In this document: one piece after another, positions 10,792-24,125 of the stretch
Position numbering within the stretch: position 1 is the first letter of the stretch
Layout: every line of letters begins with the position of its first letter
Assembly: GCA_905221605.1 (NCBI GenBank)
Contig: CAJNDS010000713.1
Location: forward strand, 273,001 to 337,000
DNA length: 64,000 nucleotides
Origin: Symbiodinium natans
Lineage: Eukaryota > Sar > Dinophyceae > Suessiales > Symbiodiniaceae
Direction of reading: 5' to 3'
Notes under the pieces: model-generated
What the model was told of the DNA's origin: nothing
What the model saw: the letters and a program-made list of their open reading frames with translations, nothing else
Database searches by the model: none
Position numbers and translations under genes: made by a program

Positions 10792-11924
10792 CTGCCCCGA
10801 ACCGCTGTCAAAGCCCGATCGCCAACCTCACTACCCCCGAGCCCTAAACTGTTCCACTCCTTCTGTGGGGAAGCGGCAGTCGTCTTGACCATGTTCACGA
10901 ACACTCGACCTGCTATTGCATTCGCACCATAAGCCAACTTAACTCAACGCCTTTCAGCCTGATGTAGCTTTGACACCGGAAAGAACGGGGTATGTACCAA
11001 AGCAGGACGGCTGGACCCTGAACACTTCACTTCCTGCACCAACAATGTTTTTTCCAGGCCAAGCCACCGAGAAAAGCTGTCCTTCCTCAACCCCTCAAAT
11101 AAGTCCTAAATATCCTCAAACCCAAACTTGAGCAAGGGAAGCAGCACTGCACGAAGCGGGAGGGGGGGCGCACTTCCTCGCGGGAGCGGCGTCGGCGAGC
11201 TCAGCAGGGCGGCACCTGTGCCGGGCTTTGGGCCAGTGCCTCGGAGTGCCTACACCGACAACACCCCTATAGGCTCCACGGCTTAGGGTCTTTTGGGTTC
11301 AGGGGTTGATGCCTGGGGCTTGAGGCTCATCAGCAAAGCCACGGTTTGGGCTTTGAGTTGGGCGGGGAGGAGACATTCTGGATTCTGGGCCTTCCTAACG
11401 GACGGATCTCGTCAAGTATCAGGATGCCACCTCCTAACCCCTGAGCAGCTGGATTCATGTGTACACCATCCGAGCCGCTGTCGCTGCCTGGCGAGTCCGG
11501 GTTCACCTCCACCGAGAGGTTTTCCCCAAGCTCCTGGAGGCTCCTCACAGCGTCTCACACATTGCTGTGCTACTTGTCCCAGACGTCCAGAAGATGCACT
11601 TGCACTCCTAGCCGTCTACGGGAGTCCAAGCGGCCCAGTGTACCCTTTGCAAGTCCTCTCACTCCACGGTCTCTTCCAACAGACCAGTCAGCAGTACACT
11701 CCCACATGTTCCCACTTCCTCTGCAAGGCGCCGCAGTCGCTTTGGTAGCTGCGACGGCCTCACGCCCAAGCTCTGGGCTATACTCCCCGAAAACGCCCCG
11801 AGACACAGACCCTTGATACGGGGATAGGACTAGGGGGGCCCTTGGGGACATAGACCCTCTCAATAAGGTCCCTGTGCGAGAAGGGTTCCCTTTTAAGGGT
11901 CCCCCTAATCCGACCTAGGATTTG

Positions 11925-12076
11925 AAAGGCCCCCTAAACCCTAAACCCTAAACCCTAAACCCTGAACCCGAAACCCTAAACCCTAAACCCTAAACCCGAA
12001 ACCCTAAACCCAACCCTAAACCCTAAACCCCAAACCCCAAACCCTAAACCCTAAACCCTAGACCCTAAACCCTAAC
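11925..12076 (-). repeat. CCCTAAA array
   Basis: Degenerate CCCTAAA units with CCCGAAA and CCCCAAA variants. The preceding 11820-11920 holds palindromic AGGGGG/CCCCCT words that resemble a worn MITE. Confidence 0.85.
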
Positions 12077-12354
12077 AAAAAAAACGAAAGCCTGGAAGCA
12101 GGCTCAAGGAGCGCAGGCTTGGGCGGAGGGCCTTGGTTGGAGGTTGCTGAAAGTCTGGGTGCAGGCTCATGGGTGCTCGAGGCCTGTAGGTGGTATTGAA
12201 GCTAGGGTTTGGGGGCTTCAGAGGTTAGCGTACAGGCTGGGTCTTCCTTGTGTTTTGGGTTTGGCGTACACGTGGCACTTTCGGGGGAAGCCAACAGGGC
12301 TGCACCCCACGTCCGTTTCGTGTCACTGTGCGCCTTGGAGTGCGCCAATGTGCA

Positions 12355-12431
12355 CATATGTGGGTTTGCGCAAATGGGGGACCCCAATTCTGCCCAATAA
12401 GGTACCCCCTACTTTCGGAAAACCCCCATAT
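12355..12431. mobile_element. MITE family B, copy c
   Basis: The ends ATATGTGGGTTTGCG and CGGAAAACCCCCATAT are inverted repeats. The core is short (GGGGGACCCC ... GGTACCCCC). This is a small non-autonomous element with no open frame of its own. Confidence 0.8.
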
Positions 12432-12979
12432 CAGTCAGGTGCTGAAACGTCACAAAGGCACAGCTGGCGGCCGCGCCGGCGTAAAGCTGGAGAATCCTGC
12501 TTGGTGCCAAGGTGGGCACGGAACACCGTTTTTGAATTCCTTACGTGCAGTAGGATAGAACTTAGGAAGTTTCCTAGTCAGACCATAAAAAGAGTATGCC
12601 TCAGGCATGGACGACGCCCTAGATCGAGCAGTAAATATAATTCCTCAGATCCAGGACGCACGAGGGGTCACCCCAAAACCCCCAACACCCCAACCGATGT
12701 ATTCCGCACTCACGATGAAGAAGATAATCTGTCGATGGCGCTTGCAGGGCTTCTGGGGAATGGAAGCAGAATCTGTTCGAATCTGCATCGTTATGGCCTT
12801 CACAACTATGGTTTTCGGCCAGGGTGAGGGCTATCAGCTGTTGCACTCAGTGACCCGCTGCTCGATTTTCATCCCGAAGGCCCCAACCCTGAACTCCAAG
12901 GGACCACCATCACTTAGCAACCCCTTTTGGAATCTCTTGGCAATCTGCGCTGAGGGTTCTTGACATTTTTTGGGGGTTT

Positions 12980-13360
12980 AGGGTTTGGCTTTAGGGTGTA
13001 GGGTTCGGGGGCCTTTCGGCTCCGGGGCAAGAATGTACAACGAGATAGTACATATTGACTAAAACATTATATCCATACAATATTACAAGAACACCATAAT
13101 ATAAACTTATCGTTACTTGAGAAGCTGATAATATAAGAATACAGTAAAACAATTATAATATGATTGATTGTTGTATTCGTATATTATACGAATACAAATT
13201 AGTAATACAATAATACAATAATACAATAATACAAGAATACAGGAATACAATACTACGATACTACACAAATACAATAAGACGATAATGCGAGAATACAGTA
13301 GTACAGTAATACACTAATAAAATAATACAACAATAATACAAAAAATGTAAAAATAGCAAT
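12980..13360. repeat. AT-rich block with ATACA-type simple repeats
   Basis: Roughly 13030-13350 is dominated by AATACA/AATAATACA units, the most AT-rich stretch in the window. There is no coding frame. Possible roles (matrix attachment, origin) cannot be judged from sequence. Confidence 0.8.
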
Positions 13361-13453
13361 ATGCGGGATTCCGAAATTAGGGGTGCCTTGTTGGGGCCCT
13401 GATTATAAGGAAATCCTGCTAGTTGGGTCCCCTATTGTCGTAAACCCCCATAT
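13361..13453. mobile_element. MITE family B, copy d
   Basis: The head ATGCGGGATTCCGAAATTAGG and tail CCCTATTGTCGTAAACCCCCAT are the family B termini, with the core ATTATAAGGAAATCCTGCTA. It abuts the AT-rich block on the left and a CCCCAAA array on the right. Confidence 0.8.
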
Positions 13454-13462
13454 AGCCATCAT

Positions 13463-13560
13463 GACCCTAAACCCCAAACCCCAAACCCCAAACCCCAAAC
13501 CCCAAACCCCAAACCCCAAACCGCAAACCCTAAACCCTAAACCCTAAACCCCGAACCCTA
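13463..13560 (-). repeat. CCCCAAA/CCCTAAA array
   Basis: A run of CCCCAAA units (telomere variant) changes into CCCTAAA. Confidence 0.9.
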
Positions 13561-13666
13561 ACCCTGTCATCCCCCGGCGTGTCCACTCCTCGGTTCCCCA
13601 CCCGTACCGCCGCCGCCGCCGCAACCAGCGCCGCCGCCCGGCGTGGCGCCATGATGGCTTATGAGG

Positions 13667-13890
13667 GTTCAGGGTTCAGGGTTTAGGGTTTAGGGTTTAG
13701 GGTTTAGGGTTTAGGGTTTAGGGTTTAGGGTTTAGGGTTTAGGGCTTAAGGTTTAAGAGTTCAGGGCTTACGGTTCCGGGTTTAGGGCTTAGGGCTTAGG
13801 GCTTAGGGCTTAGGGCTTAGGGCTTAGGGCTTAGGGCTTCGGGCTTAGGGCTTAGGGCTTAGGGCTTAGGGCTTAGGGCTTAGGTTCAGG
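13667..13890 (+). repeat. TTTAGGG then CTTAGGG homogenised array
   Basis: About ten TTTAGGG units pass into more than a dozen CTTAGGG units, one base different. The block-wise switch shows that a variant was amplified as a group. Confidence 0.92.
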
Positions 13891-14467
13891 GTGTAGGGTT
13901 TTACAGCTTCAAGTTTGTGGGCTGCGGCTTTAGGGGTTTGAGGGGGGCTTTGCGAGATTTGTGGGTTATGGCCTCTCGTGGGGCTTAAGCCTTTTTGAAG
14001 CGGCTCAGGGATGTGTCGTTGAAAGGCTCTGCCATGACTCAAAGACCCCGCGCCCATGCGAACCCCTCGGATTCTTTCCGGCCTCCACGACGTCGCGCCT
14101 CAAAACCTGAAAGCTCAAGCCCCCAAACTTTAAACCCTCAACCCTAAACCCCCAAACTTCTGAACCCTAAAGCCTCAAATCCCTAAAAACCCTGAAACCC
14201 CTAAAACCCCTACACCCCTACACCCGGATGCTCTGAACAGCCTGGCCCGTGAGGCCTCCGTGTGGCCTGCAAACAGCCGCTCCCCACGGCGCGGCGCCTG
14301 GCGATAGCCGAGCGAAAGTGGTCAGTATCATTTTACGATTATTGCGATTATTACTTTTATTACTGTTGTTACGAGTACTACCATTACTACCATTATTACT
14401 ACTATTACTAGTATGTATTTTATTTGGGGGGCGGCGAAGGTCTCTTACTCTTGGTGTCTTGTCATGA

Positions 14468-16773
14468 TTACCAGCAATCTGCTTTCTTACTATTCCCCTC
14501 ATGGCGGTTGCTACCCTTGCCGTAAGCCGAAGCTCTTCTACACTTCACTGCCTTCTTGGCGCTACTGGTGTCGATGAGGTGTCGCATGGTCGGCCGTCCG
14601 TGTGGGCAATTCCACGGCTGCTGGAGGGTGCCTGGCATGATTCGCACGCAGACCTTGCTCCCACAAAAGAGGGGCATATGGGGGTTTCCGAAAACGAGGG
14701 TACCTTTATTGGGGGTCCCTTTAGGGGATTCTATTCTATGTGGGGCAGAAAAGGGGTACCCTATTTTGGTCAATACCCATATGAGCTGAAACTACAATCA
14801 GCACAAATAATAATAATAATAATAATAATAATCATAATAATAATAATAATAATAATAACAGTAAGAATAAGAATAAGATTAATAATACCAAAAATAAGAA
14901 TAACAAAAATGAGAATTAAAAACATTATTGTTATATTATCATAAACGGAGCCCTTGCAAGGAGGCCTAGATTCCGCAGAATCTTCTCCATCTCTGGGATG
15001 CGCAGGGCCTGGCGCAAGCTGGGCCGCTTCCACTGCACAAGGAATCCCCATGTTTAGGGTTTAGGGTTTTGAGTTTTGGGTTCAGGGTTCAGGGTTTAGG
15101 GTTTAAGTTTAGGGTTTAGGGTTTCGGGTTTAGGGAACTACGTCAAGCTACGACGAGGTTCGTTTGACGACATATGGAAGCTCATCACATGGAGTGGCAT
15201 CTCCTCTACACATCCCCTGCACATAAGTACCGATCTTCTACACGGCCCTTGCCCGGCTCGGATGCACACTTTCTCGCATCACCAATGCAGGAAACGACCT
15301 CAACATCGCTCCATTCAGAGTTCTTCAGATCGGCGTCCGCAGTTGGGACTTACTTGGCATCCACAAAAAGCAGTTGTTTGCGGGGATCGTCACCTGATGC
15401 AAAGAGGATACGACGCTGAGAAAGCACATCTAATCCCAAAAGGACACAGGGCTTAGACTCGTCCCCCACAAAGGCGGCCAGGGCGGGGAGATTGCCTACA
15501 GCAGTCGCATCTGTCGCGAGGGTCACGGCCGTCTCCCATCCACCGGCCTCACGTTGAGCGCCCCCCAGTGGAAGCTTCACATTCTTGGCCAGGGGCAGCT
15601 TTAGCGGCCGCCCGTCCACCCCCATGACCATCATCGCGACGCCGGGCTCCGGCGAGACTCGGAGGCTCCGCGCAGCGGCGTCGTTCATCGCGGAGAAGGC
15701 CGCCCCAGTGTCCACGATGCCCAGAGCCGCAGCGGCGCCGCTGCTCCCCGGCTGCATCACCCGAATCCCAAGGATTCCGAGCTCTGGTAAGAGCACGCCC
15801 TGGACTTCTCGCATGCCTTGGGCTCGCGCCATCGCCACACCCGCACCAGGGCGCCAAAGCCGAAGCTTTCCAGCGGAAAAGTCGAACTCCGCATCGTAGC
15901 CTTGGAAGGCCTGGAAGCCTAACATGCCGCTCAGCGGCACGTTCGTGTCCACCGCCTCTTGCGGAAAGCTTGTCACCGCAGCTTTTAGCGGCGGCAGCTT
16001 CTCGCCACAGGCGAGACTTACATCGGTAACCTCAACGAGTTGAACGGTCTCCGCTCCGCCCGCGGCCTCGCCCTGCGCCGATCCCAAGGAGCGCAGGCGC
16101 AAGCGTCTCGCGAGGTCGGGAGTCACCAGCGCTTCGCTGAGGCCGCTATCCAGCATCAGCTCCACCGACTCGCCCTGGATCACAGCGCCGATGCTCACAA
16201 ACTGGCCCCCGACTTGGCCCTGCACCCGACTTAGGCGCCGCATGGGCACCTCACAGACGGGCTTCGTGTCGGTGGCGAGGCCGGCGCCCGTGCCCAGAAG
16301 AACATCTCGTCGCGAGGCAGCGAGCACGGTGGAGTCGCAGGCCCTTCGAGGGCGAGAGCCTGTGGCTCCTGTGAAGCAATTTCCCACAAGATCTTCCTGA
16401 ATAGACAGCTGGCCAATCACCCCCACCAGCAGCAGCAGGAAGCGCCGGGACCGTCTGACATGAGATCCATCCAGACTGGCCACTGCCGACAGAAGGCGGT
16501 GCATCCGTGCCGCCATCGCTCTCACGTCAAGCAGGGAATGGCTGCTGGTTCTTGCACCTTGTCACGACTTTGGAAGAAGGAGGGACCTGACATACTGGGA
16601 TTCTGAAGCTTGGGCATGATCTTGCCTAGTGCTGGTGAAAATTTGTTGCGTCCTGCAAGCTGCGCAGAGTCAGTGCCGCGCAGAAAGGTCAACATGTCGT
16701 CAGGTCCAAGAAATCAGGCCTTCCCGATCATGGTCGCGTAGCGGCAGGCCCGGGACGCCAACAGCATCCACAC
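14468..16773 (-). CDS. PMS2: PMS2-type DNA mismatch-repair protein, C-terminal exons (partial)
   Basis: Two exons of a MutL-family endonuclease are recognised. The first (16720-16773, 18 codons, phase 0) encodes ASRACRYATMIGK, matching the conserved ACR...IG metal-site motif. It is bounded by CTCCAG and a GC donor. The last exon (14468-14653) encodes TLQQPWNCPHGRPTMRHL, the invariant CPHGRPT motif at the C-terminus of PMS2/yeast Pms1, and then runs to a stop. Together with MLH1, this protein nicks the strand after MutS recognition. About ten residues normally between the two motifs are missing, so a further small exon probably exists. Upstream exons were not found. The roughly 2.07-kb intron holds a complete protease-like gene, a MITE and a TTTAGGG array. 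MLH3 is the main alternative, but the PWNCPHGRPTMRH form is typical of PMS2. Confidence 0.85.
14685..14783. mobile_element. MITE family B, copy e (in the PMS2 intron)
   Basis: A complete family B copy: CATATGGGGGTTTCCGAAAA at the left, CTATTTTGGTCAATACCCATATG at the right. Between them lie GGTACC boxes and the core GGGGATTCTATTCTATGTGGGG. Its left end is 32 bp from the splice acceptor of the last PMS2 exon. Confidence 0.85.
14806..14940. repeat. AAT trinucleotide microsatellite
   Basis: An (AAT)n tract at 14806-14856 grades into AAT/AAG-rich sequence. Lies inside the PMS2 intron. Confidence 0.9.
15053..15137 (+). repeat. TTTAGGG array in the PMS2 intron
   Basis: Degenerate TTTAGGG/TTCAGGG units between the last PMS2 exon and the 3' end of the nested protease-like gene. 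Confidence 0.9.
15350..16525 (-). CDS. aspartic-protease-like protein, predicted plastid/lumen targeted, intronless
   Basis: A single 391-codon frame. Two aspartyl-protease signatures are visible: MLDSG near residues 124-128 and VDTGAAFSAM near 271-280. A C-terminal LLGLDVLSQ (about 362-370) matches the hydrophobic G-D/N box of retropepsin-like proteases. The paired DSG/DTG active sites and the length suggest one two-lobed, pepsin-like chain. The N-terminus is composite: a hydrophobic segment (about 29-44) and then SRRDVLLGTGAGLA near 71-84, a twin-arginine-like thylakoid-lumen signal. Plastid location is therefore inferred. The start is the first ATG of the frame; the residue-7 Met is an alternative. 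It lies inside a PMS2 intron on the same strand. It could be a non-peptidase homologue, since the first site is LDSG, not DTG. Confidence 0.85.
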   Translation of the reverse strand: MRAMAARMHRLLSAVASLDGSHVRRSRRFLLLLVGVIGQLSIQEDLVGNCFTGATGSRPRRACDSTVLAASRRDVLLGTGAGLATDTKPVCEVPMRRLSRVQGQVGGQFVSIGAVIQGESVELMLDSGLSEALVTPDLARRLRLRSLGSAQGEAAGGAETVQLVEVTDVSLACGEKLPPLKAAVTSFPQEAVDTNVPLSGMLGFQAFQGYDAEFDFSAGKLRLWRPGAGVAMARAQGMREVQGVLLPELGILGIRVMQPGSSGAAAALGIVDTGAAFSAMNDAAARSLRVSPEPGVAMMVMGVDGRPLKLPLAKNVKLPLGGAQREAGGWETAVTLATDATAVGNLPALAAFVGDESKPCVLLGLDVLSQRRILFASGDDPRKQLLFVDAK

Positions 16774-17099
16774 CTGGAGCATGCCAACAAGGGCATCGAC
16801 ATGAGCCGTTGCAGCATGCGGTAGCGGACCCTGCTGACAGCGGCCCGGGCGAGCTTGTCTTTTCGAGAACCCTTGCTGAAGCAATGTGAGACGAGAACTA
16901 AACATGCCAACAGGTTGGGTGTGAATCACACGCATGCTCGCGATAGCTCGGCCAGCGTCACGAGCTCGGAGAAGAATCTATACAGGAATCAATCAAGGAA
17001 CATTCCAGCCAACAGCCTTCGAACTGTCTGACCTGTCACCTTGCATTCTGGCTGTAGGCTTCGCAGTTGCCGGCTCGGTCGTCCGAGCAAAAGACGGGC

Positions 17100-17192
17100 A
17101 ACCAATTTATATACATGATATGATATGATTTGATATAATATAATATAATATAATATAATATAATATGATATGATATGATATGATATGATACG
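17100..17192. repeat. ATATG/ATAAT pentamer microsatellite
   Basis: A run of TATAA/TATGA pentamers (ATATAATATAATATA, then GATATGATATG). No gene is evident in 16800-18300 apart from this, an ATCCG-rich stretch at 17740-17850, and a (CAA/CCA)n tract at 18225-18310. Confidence 0.9.
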
Positions 17193-18399
17193 ACATGATA
17201 CCTGTGATTTACATATATACATACATGCAAAATCATGCAACTGCCCTTCGAGGCCAGATATTCGGAGAACACCAACTGCCTGGGTCCCTCAAAGCCTGAG
17301 TTGTCCAGTCCTCTGGGACTCTGGGACTCTGAGGGTGAAACCCTTCCACACTATGCCCGAGACTAGCCGTCTCAAGAAATAGCCGTGAGGTGTGCACGAG
17401 GGTCAGCATGATTGTGGCACTTTGATGCAACAGCCTTCTCACGTGACGACAATATCGAGCGGGCCGCGCTGTGCAGGATACGTTGGCGAGCATGTGCAAG
17501 AAGAGGCCCGCAACGGGCACATGGGGGGTTTCCGGCAAGAAGCCCCAGGCGACCTGCAAGCCTCGGCTCCGACTCGTCCCTGTTTTCTGTCGGAGACTCT
17601 CTGCCTCTTCCGGCTTGGGAGCAGCGTAAGGGTCTGTAAGGGGCATCTTTGGGGGTTCACATTTGTGACCACTTGTGCCAGTGGAAAAGAGCAACACGGA
17701 AACTCAAGAATCGAGCCGGCTTTGCGAAACAAGGGAACCTCCTAATCCGTGATCCGACTAATCAGCCGGATCAGTGTTGCCGGATTGATGTTGTCCAATC
17801 CATAATCCGATGTCAGAATCCGCTTCCAATCCGCTATCCGTTGCTATGTCCGCGCGGGGCCTAATGGCCGAAAAGGCGCTCAGTAGCAGTGTTGCTGCAA
17901 ATACCATCAATTACTTTTCTCCGCAGTAGAAACATTGCCGCAGATTTGCCTGCCTGTTCGCTGAAGTCTCTCAAAAATCCCTACAAACGCCCCCCACCTC
18001 CCACCCCACACATCTTGAGCATTCCTAAACCGGACCCAGATGGTCGTGACATATCCTGATATCGCAATCCGACGCAGCCGCAGTAGCTGTTTTGGTACGC
18101 TGTTGACTCGTAGGGCACGAAAAGACACTACCACCAGAATACCTGCCGACTTATGCAGCAATAATCTGCAAGCGCGAAATCCGCAAACCCCCTCAGGATT
18201 GAAGATTGCTTAGGAGCTGCTCAAACCAAAACAACCACAACAACCACTGCCACAACCACTGCTACCACAACAACAGCAACTCCGACAACCACAGCCACAA
18301 CACCACAATCAGCAGCAGGGGTTGGACCACATCCTCTTGCAGCTAGCCGGTTTACACATGTGACTTGGCGCAAAAAGAACGCAGCACAAACTACAGCAA

Positions 18400-19570
18400 G
18401 GTTTAATCCACTGGGCAGCCAAGTCTCCCGATCCAGCAGCCACCTCTTGCACCTGAAGACCCAAATCCGGCTTCTCGGAGTGAGACAAGGGCTCAACCTC
18501 CATCGGCCTGCACCATACCCAGCGCTCCCGGAAATCTCCGTGCATGATCTCATTCGATCTTTTGTATCTCCGCCGGCCCCTCGAAATACGGCCCGCATAA
18601 AGTCCTGGAGTATCCTGTGAATGCAGGCTGAGATATCGCGACCAGCCGATGCCCTTGGGGAGAAATGCAAGGGAGTCCACGAGGTTCCTCGCGATGAGCG
18701 TTGCGTGAACGTTCGCGGAGCTGCCTTTGTGAAGAAACGTCCTCCTCGGAGTCCGACCGCATGACAATCGTGCGCTACAGACGCCAGCTGCACTTCCATT
18801 CTGCGCACATGTTGGCGTCACTGGCTCAGAGGAAGATGTAAGGTGGTGCCCGATATGGGTGCAGACCATGTAGATGCGTGGGCGATGTTGAGGCAAATGG
18901 CGGTCCAGTGAATTGACCTGCCATAACGGACTTCATAGTAAGAAAGATCGCGCAAGATGTCCATCACCGTGGAAATGGGTATGGTCTCTCCATTCTTCCT
19001 ATGACTTAAGCCCACCACATTCTCCAGAACGAAAGTTGCTGGCTCATGCTGCCTGATAATTATTATTCACCACGCTATGTCCGCATGCGGCCCTTCCAAA
19101 CAGCAGCGGCTGTTGAAAGGGCCTTCCCTACAACGCAGCAGGCGCCGGACTGCCGACATAGAGGCGCCGTTAGTCGACCATTGTTCTGAGCTAAACGTGA
19201 TGGCCCACAAGGTGGCAAGACCACTGTCACGCCCAACGTCTGCGCTGCCCCACACCCGGCCAACGGCGTGAGAGGATGCTGGTCTTCGGGTAAGCCAGAG
19301 ATGCGAGGAACCCCATAAGGTGGACAGATTGATAGTTCGTGATCTGGTAGCTTACATGCAAGTTCCTGAATGGCAACTCAGAGAGACGTTCTTCCTTCTT
19401 CCTCTCCAAGCTTAGGGAGATCCTTGCAGGGGAAGCCCGCCGGGCACCCAAACCGACGAATCTGCGATGAGGCAATGGCCCATGTGTTCTCGGTCCAGCA
19501 AACTTTCGAACAAAGCACCTTGGCTTGCGAGGGCTGGATGTCGCACGCGAATATGCTGTGGTCTTCTTAC
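18400..19570 (-). CDS. C5-cytosine DNA methyltransferase, partial, apparent frameshift
   Basis: Minus-strand exons carry the ordered motifs of C5-DNA methyltransferases. FACDIQPSQAK (motif II-like) and CPAGFPCKDLPKLG (motif IV, with the catalytic Cys of GFPC) lie in about 19390-19567. TFVLENVVGL (motif VI, ENV) and LRDLSYYEVRYG follow at about 18925-19052. VNSLDRHLPQHRPRIYMVC (motif VIII region) lies at about 18850-18920, and LSPCLTPRSRIWV (motif IX region) at about 18445-18500. The enzyme would transfer methyl from AdoMet to cytosine C5 in nuclear DNA. The SAM-binding FxGxG motif I and the final GN motif were not found. Between EVRYG and VNSLD the frame slips by one base near 18919-18924, so this is either a pseudogene or a base-call error. 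The intron at about 19053-19387 contains a dispersed repeat. The subfamily is uncertain. Confidence 0.8.
19075..19290. repeat. dispersed repeat, copy 1 (methyltransferase intron)
   Basis: About 215 bp is related to 38778-38955. The best-matching part is ACCACTGTCACGCCCAA followed by CACACCCGGCCA and GTGAGAGAGGATGCTGG-like sequence. It fills most of an intron. The other copy lies in anonymous sequence, so this is probably a mobile or introner-like element rather than gene sequence. Confidence 0.6.
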
Positions 19571-19674
19571 CAGACTTGGATGCTGGTCGCTGCTTTCTTC
19601 CAGAGCTTGTCCATGACGCGAAGTGGGGTCCTGTTGCATAGAGGCCACCAGATGCAGACTCCTGCAAGCTCTAT

Positions 19675-21460
19675 TTTAGGGCTTAGGGCTTCGGGCTTAG
19701 GGTTTAGGGTTTCGGGTTACATCCAGAAACTTGAAGATGTTCCTTGCCTTTGGGGCGTTGCTGCCGTTGCCAATGCGTCTGACCGACTCCATGGCACTTG
19801 GGCATTCCAGACGAACTTGGATGCACAAGACAGCACTCTGAACCAAAGTTCCACAAGTTGCTTGTCCGAATGCCCGGAAGCCCCTTCGCACCCTTCCGAA
19901 TGCCGAGGAGCTTTTACAACATGACCCCAACTGAGTTTCCCGAGTTGTCGATGCGAGTCTAAACTGTGGAACCCCATTTCAGACACAGGACTCCGAGGAA
20001 CACAGGGCAACAGCATCCTGGGCGGGGGAAATGGCGCGGCCCTTTTGCGCGGGGCAACCGCATGCATGCACCTTCGTGAGACCTGACTTTCACTGATCGT
20101 GCTCCGTAAGCCTCGACTGGCGGCACCGCAACTACGACCATACTGACAGCTCTGGTACTGCCCTGGCCCATGACTTGGCCTTCACACTTCATGCAGCTCT
20201 GGGCTGAATTCCATGCGAATGCTCAACTGGGGGTGCGTACACTAAGTCACTGCAGGGCCCCTCGACAAACGATGGCTGGCTGCTGGTGAGACAGCCAGGG
20301 GATGGCCTGCACGTATCCCAGCTTCTTTTCAGCAACGATGCATGCGCCGTAGCTGTGGTAGAGGTAGTGGCCGAGGTTAGCAAGAGTAGTACCTCTAGGA
20401 CCAGTGCGAGTGCAAATGCAAATGCCTGTCGCAGCTGCAACCATAACATAAGTAGTGATTTTTTGGAGAGCTGTAAAGAAGGTGGCAAAAGCCATCGTCC
20501 GAGTAGTCGGGTTGCTGCTCATAGGAGTGGAGGCAGGGACACTGACAACTTCCCCCCAGCAGCTGCTGAAGGGGTCTTCAGTCGGCTAAACCCTGTGCCA
20601 AAGGGCTCCACTTCAGAAGGCTACGAAGGCTCAGGACCCAAATTCGAGGAACCCCCAATGCGTTGAGAGTCACCCGCCAGACTGCACCTTGCAGAAAAAA
20701 AAACCATGCCGGCAATGCTCCGGAAACGGCTAAGGGTCTCGTGTCCAACACCAACTCCACATCCACTTACTAGGTGCGCCCGCAACCTCCTACAGCCAAT
20801 GTCGGGCTTCAGGGTCAGGATCGGGTGACATAGGACTGCTTGGAGCTCTTTGGATCTGGGTAAGCGCCCCAATCAGCAGGGTGCGTCACTCAGCATTTGC
20901 ATTGCTTCTTCTTCTTCTCTCCGACGTCAGTTCGATGCTCCTTTGGCTGGCTAGGGCACTGCATCTTTCATCAAAGGGGACTGGTCTGTCAGCGGGTTCT
21001 GCATGTCCCCGGTAGGTATGTAGGGACTATATACGGTTTTCATAGGGCTTATATAGGAATTCTTTAGGGGAATAAGATTAAGGGTCCCTTCGAGCGGTCC
21101 CTCCTTTTACCTCTTCAATCGAGGGAAAGCACAAACAAGCGAAGCTTAAGCAACCCTGGAAGAGATCCAAAGCCACCCCTAAGCGGGGCCAAACCCTTAA
21201 ACCCTACTTCCCTAAAAGCTCTGGCTCCCCAACCCCCAAAGCCCTAGATCAATCGGATGCCCCCCCACACTCCTTCGCAACACCTGAGCCCCGGCACCCT
21301 ATGCCAAGCTAGCTGAAGCCTGAGAACCCCAAACCCTTTGTCCCTGGTTCTTACTAGAACATGAAGGAATTAGTGCCCTATATACAAAATGTACACATAC
21401 ACAGACCCCTGAAGGGACTATATAGGGTACCTCATTCCTCATTCCCTCCTAAGGGCCAGC
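19675..21460. other. no recognised gene; possible upstream methyltransferase exons
   Basis: A minus-strand frame at about 19725-19850 (LVQSAVLCIQVRLECPSAME) and another at 20247-20522 look somewhat coding but match no known motif. The regions 21000-21100 and 21360-21460 contain TATATAGGG/CCCTATATA words in inverted orientation, perhaps remains of another MITE family. Confidence 0.4.
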
Positions 21461-21469
21461 CAGTAAGAC

Positions 21470-24125
<2,656 letters not shown>

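Noticed and set aside
12144-12827. 227-codon plus-strand open frame
   Set aside because: Runs through unique sequence and MITE B copy c with no coding bias or motif, and no conserved residues; a chance frame.
17518-17545. Further MITE B end (ATGGGGGGTTTCCGG)
   Set aside because: Only the first 15 bases match; the core and the other end are absent, so chance or a tiny remnant cannot be separated.
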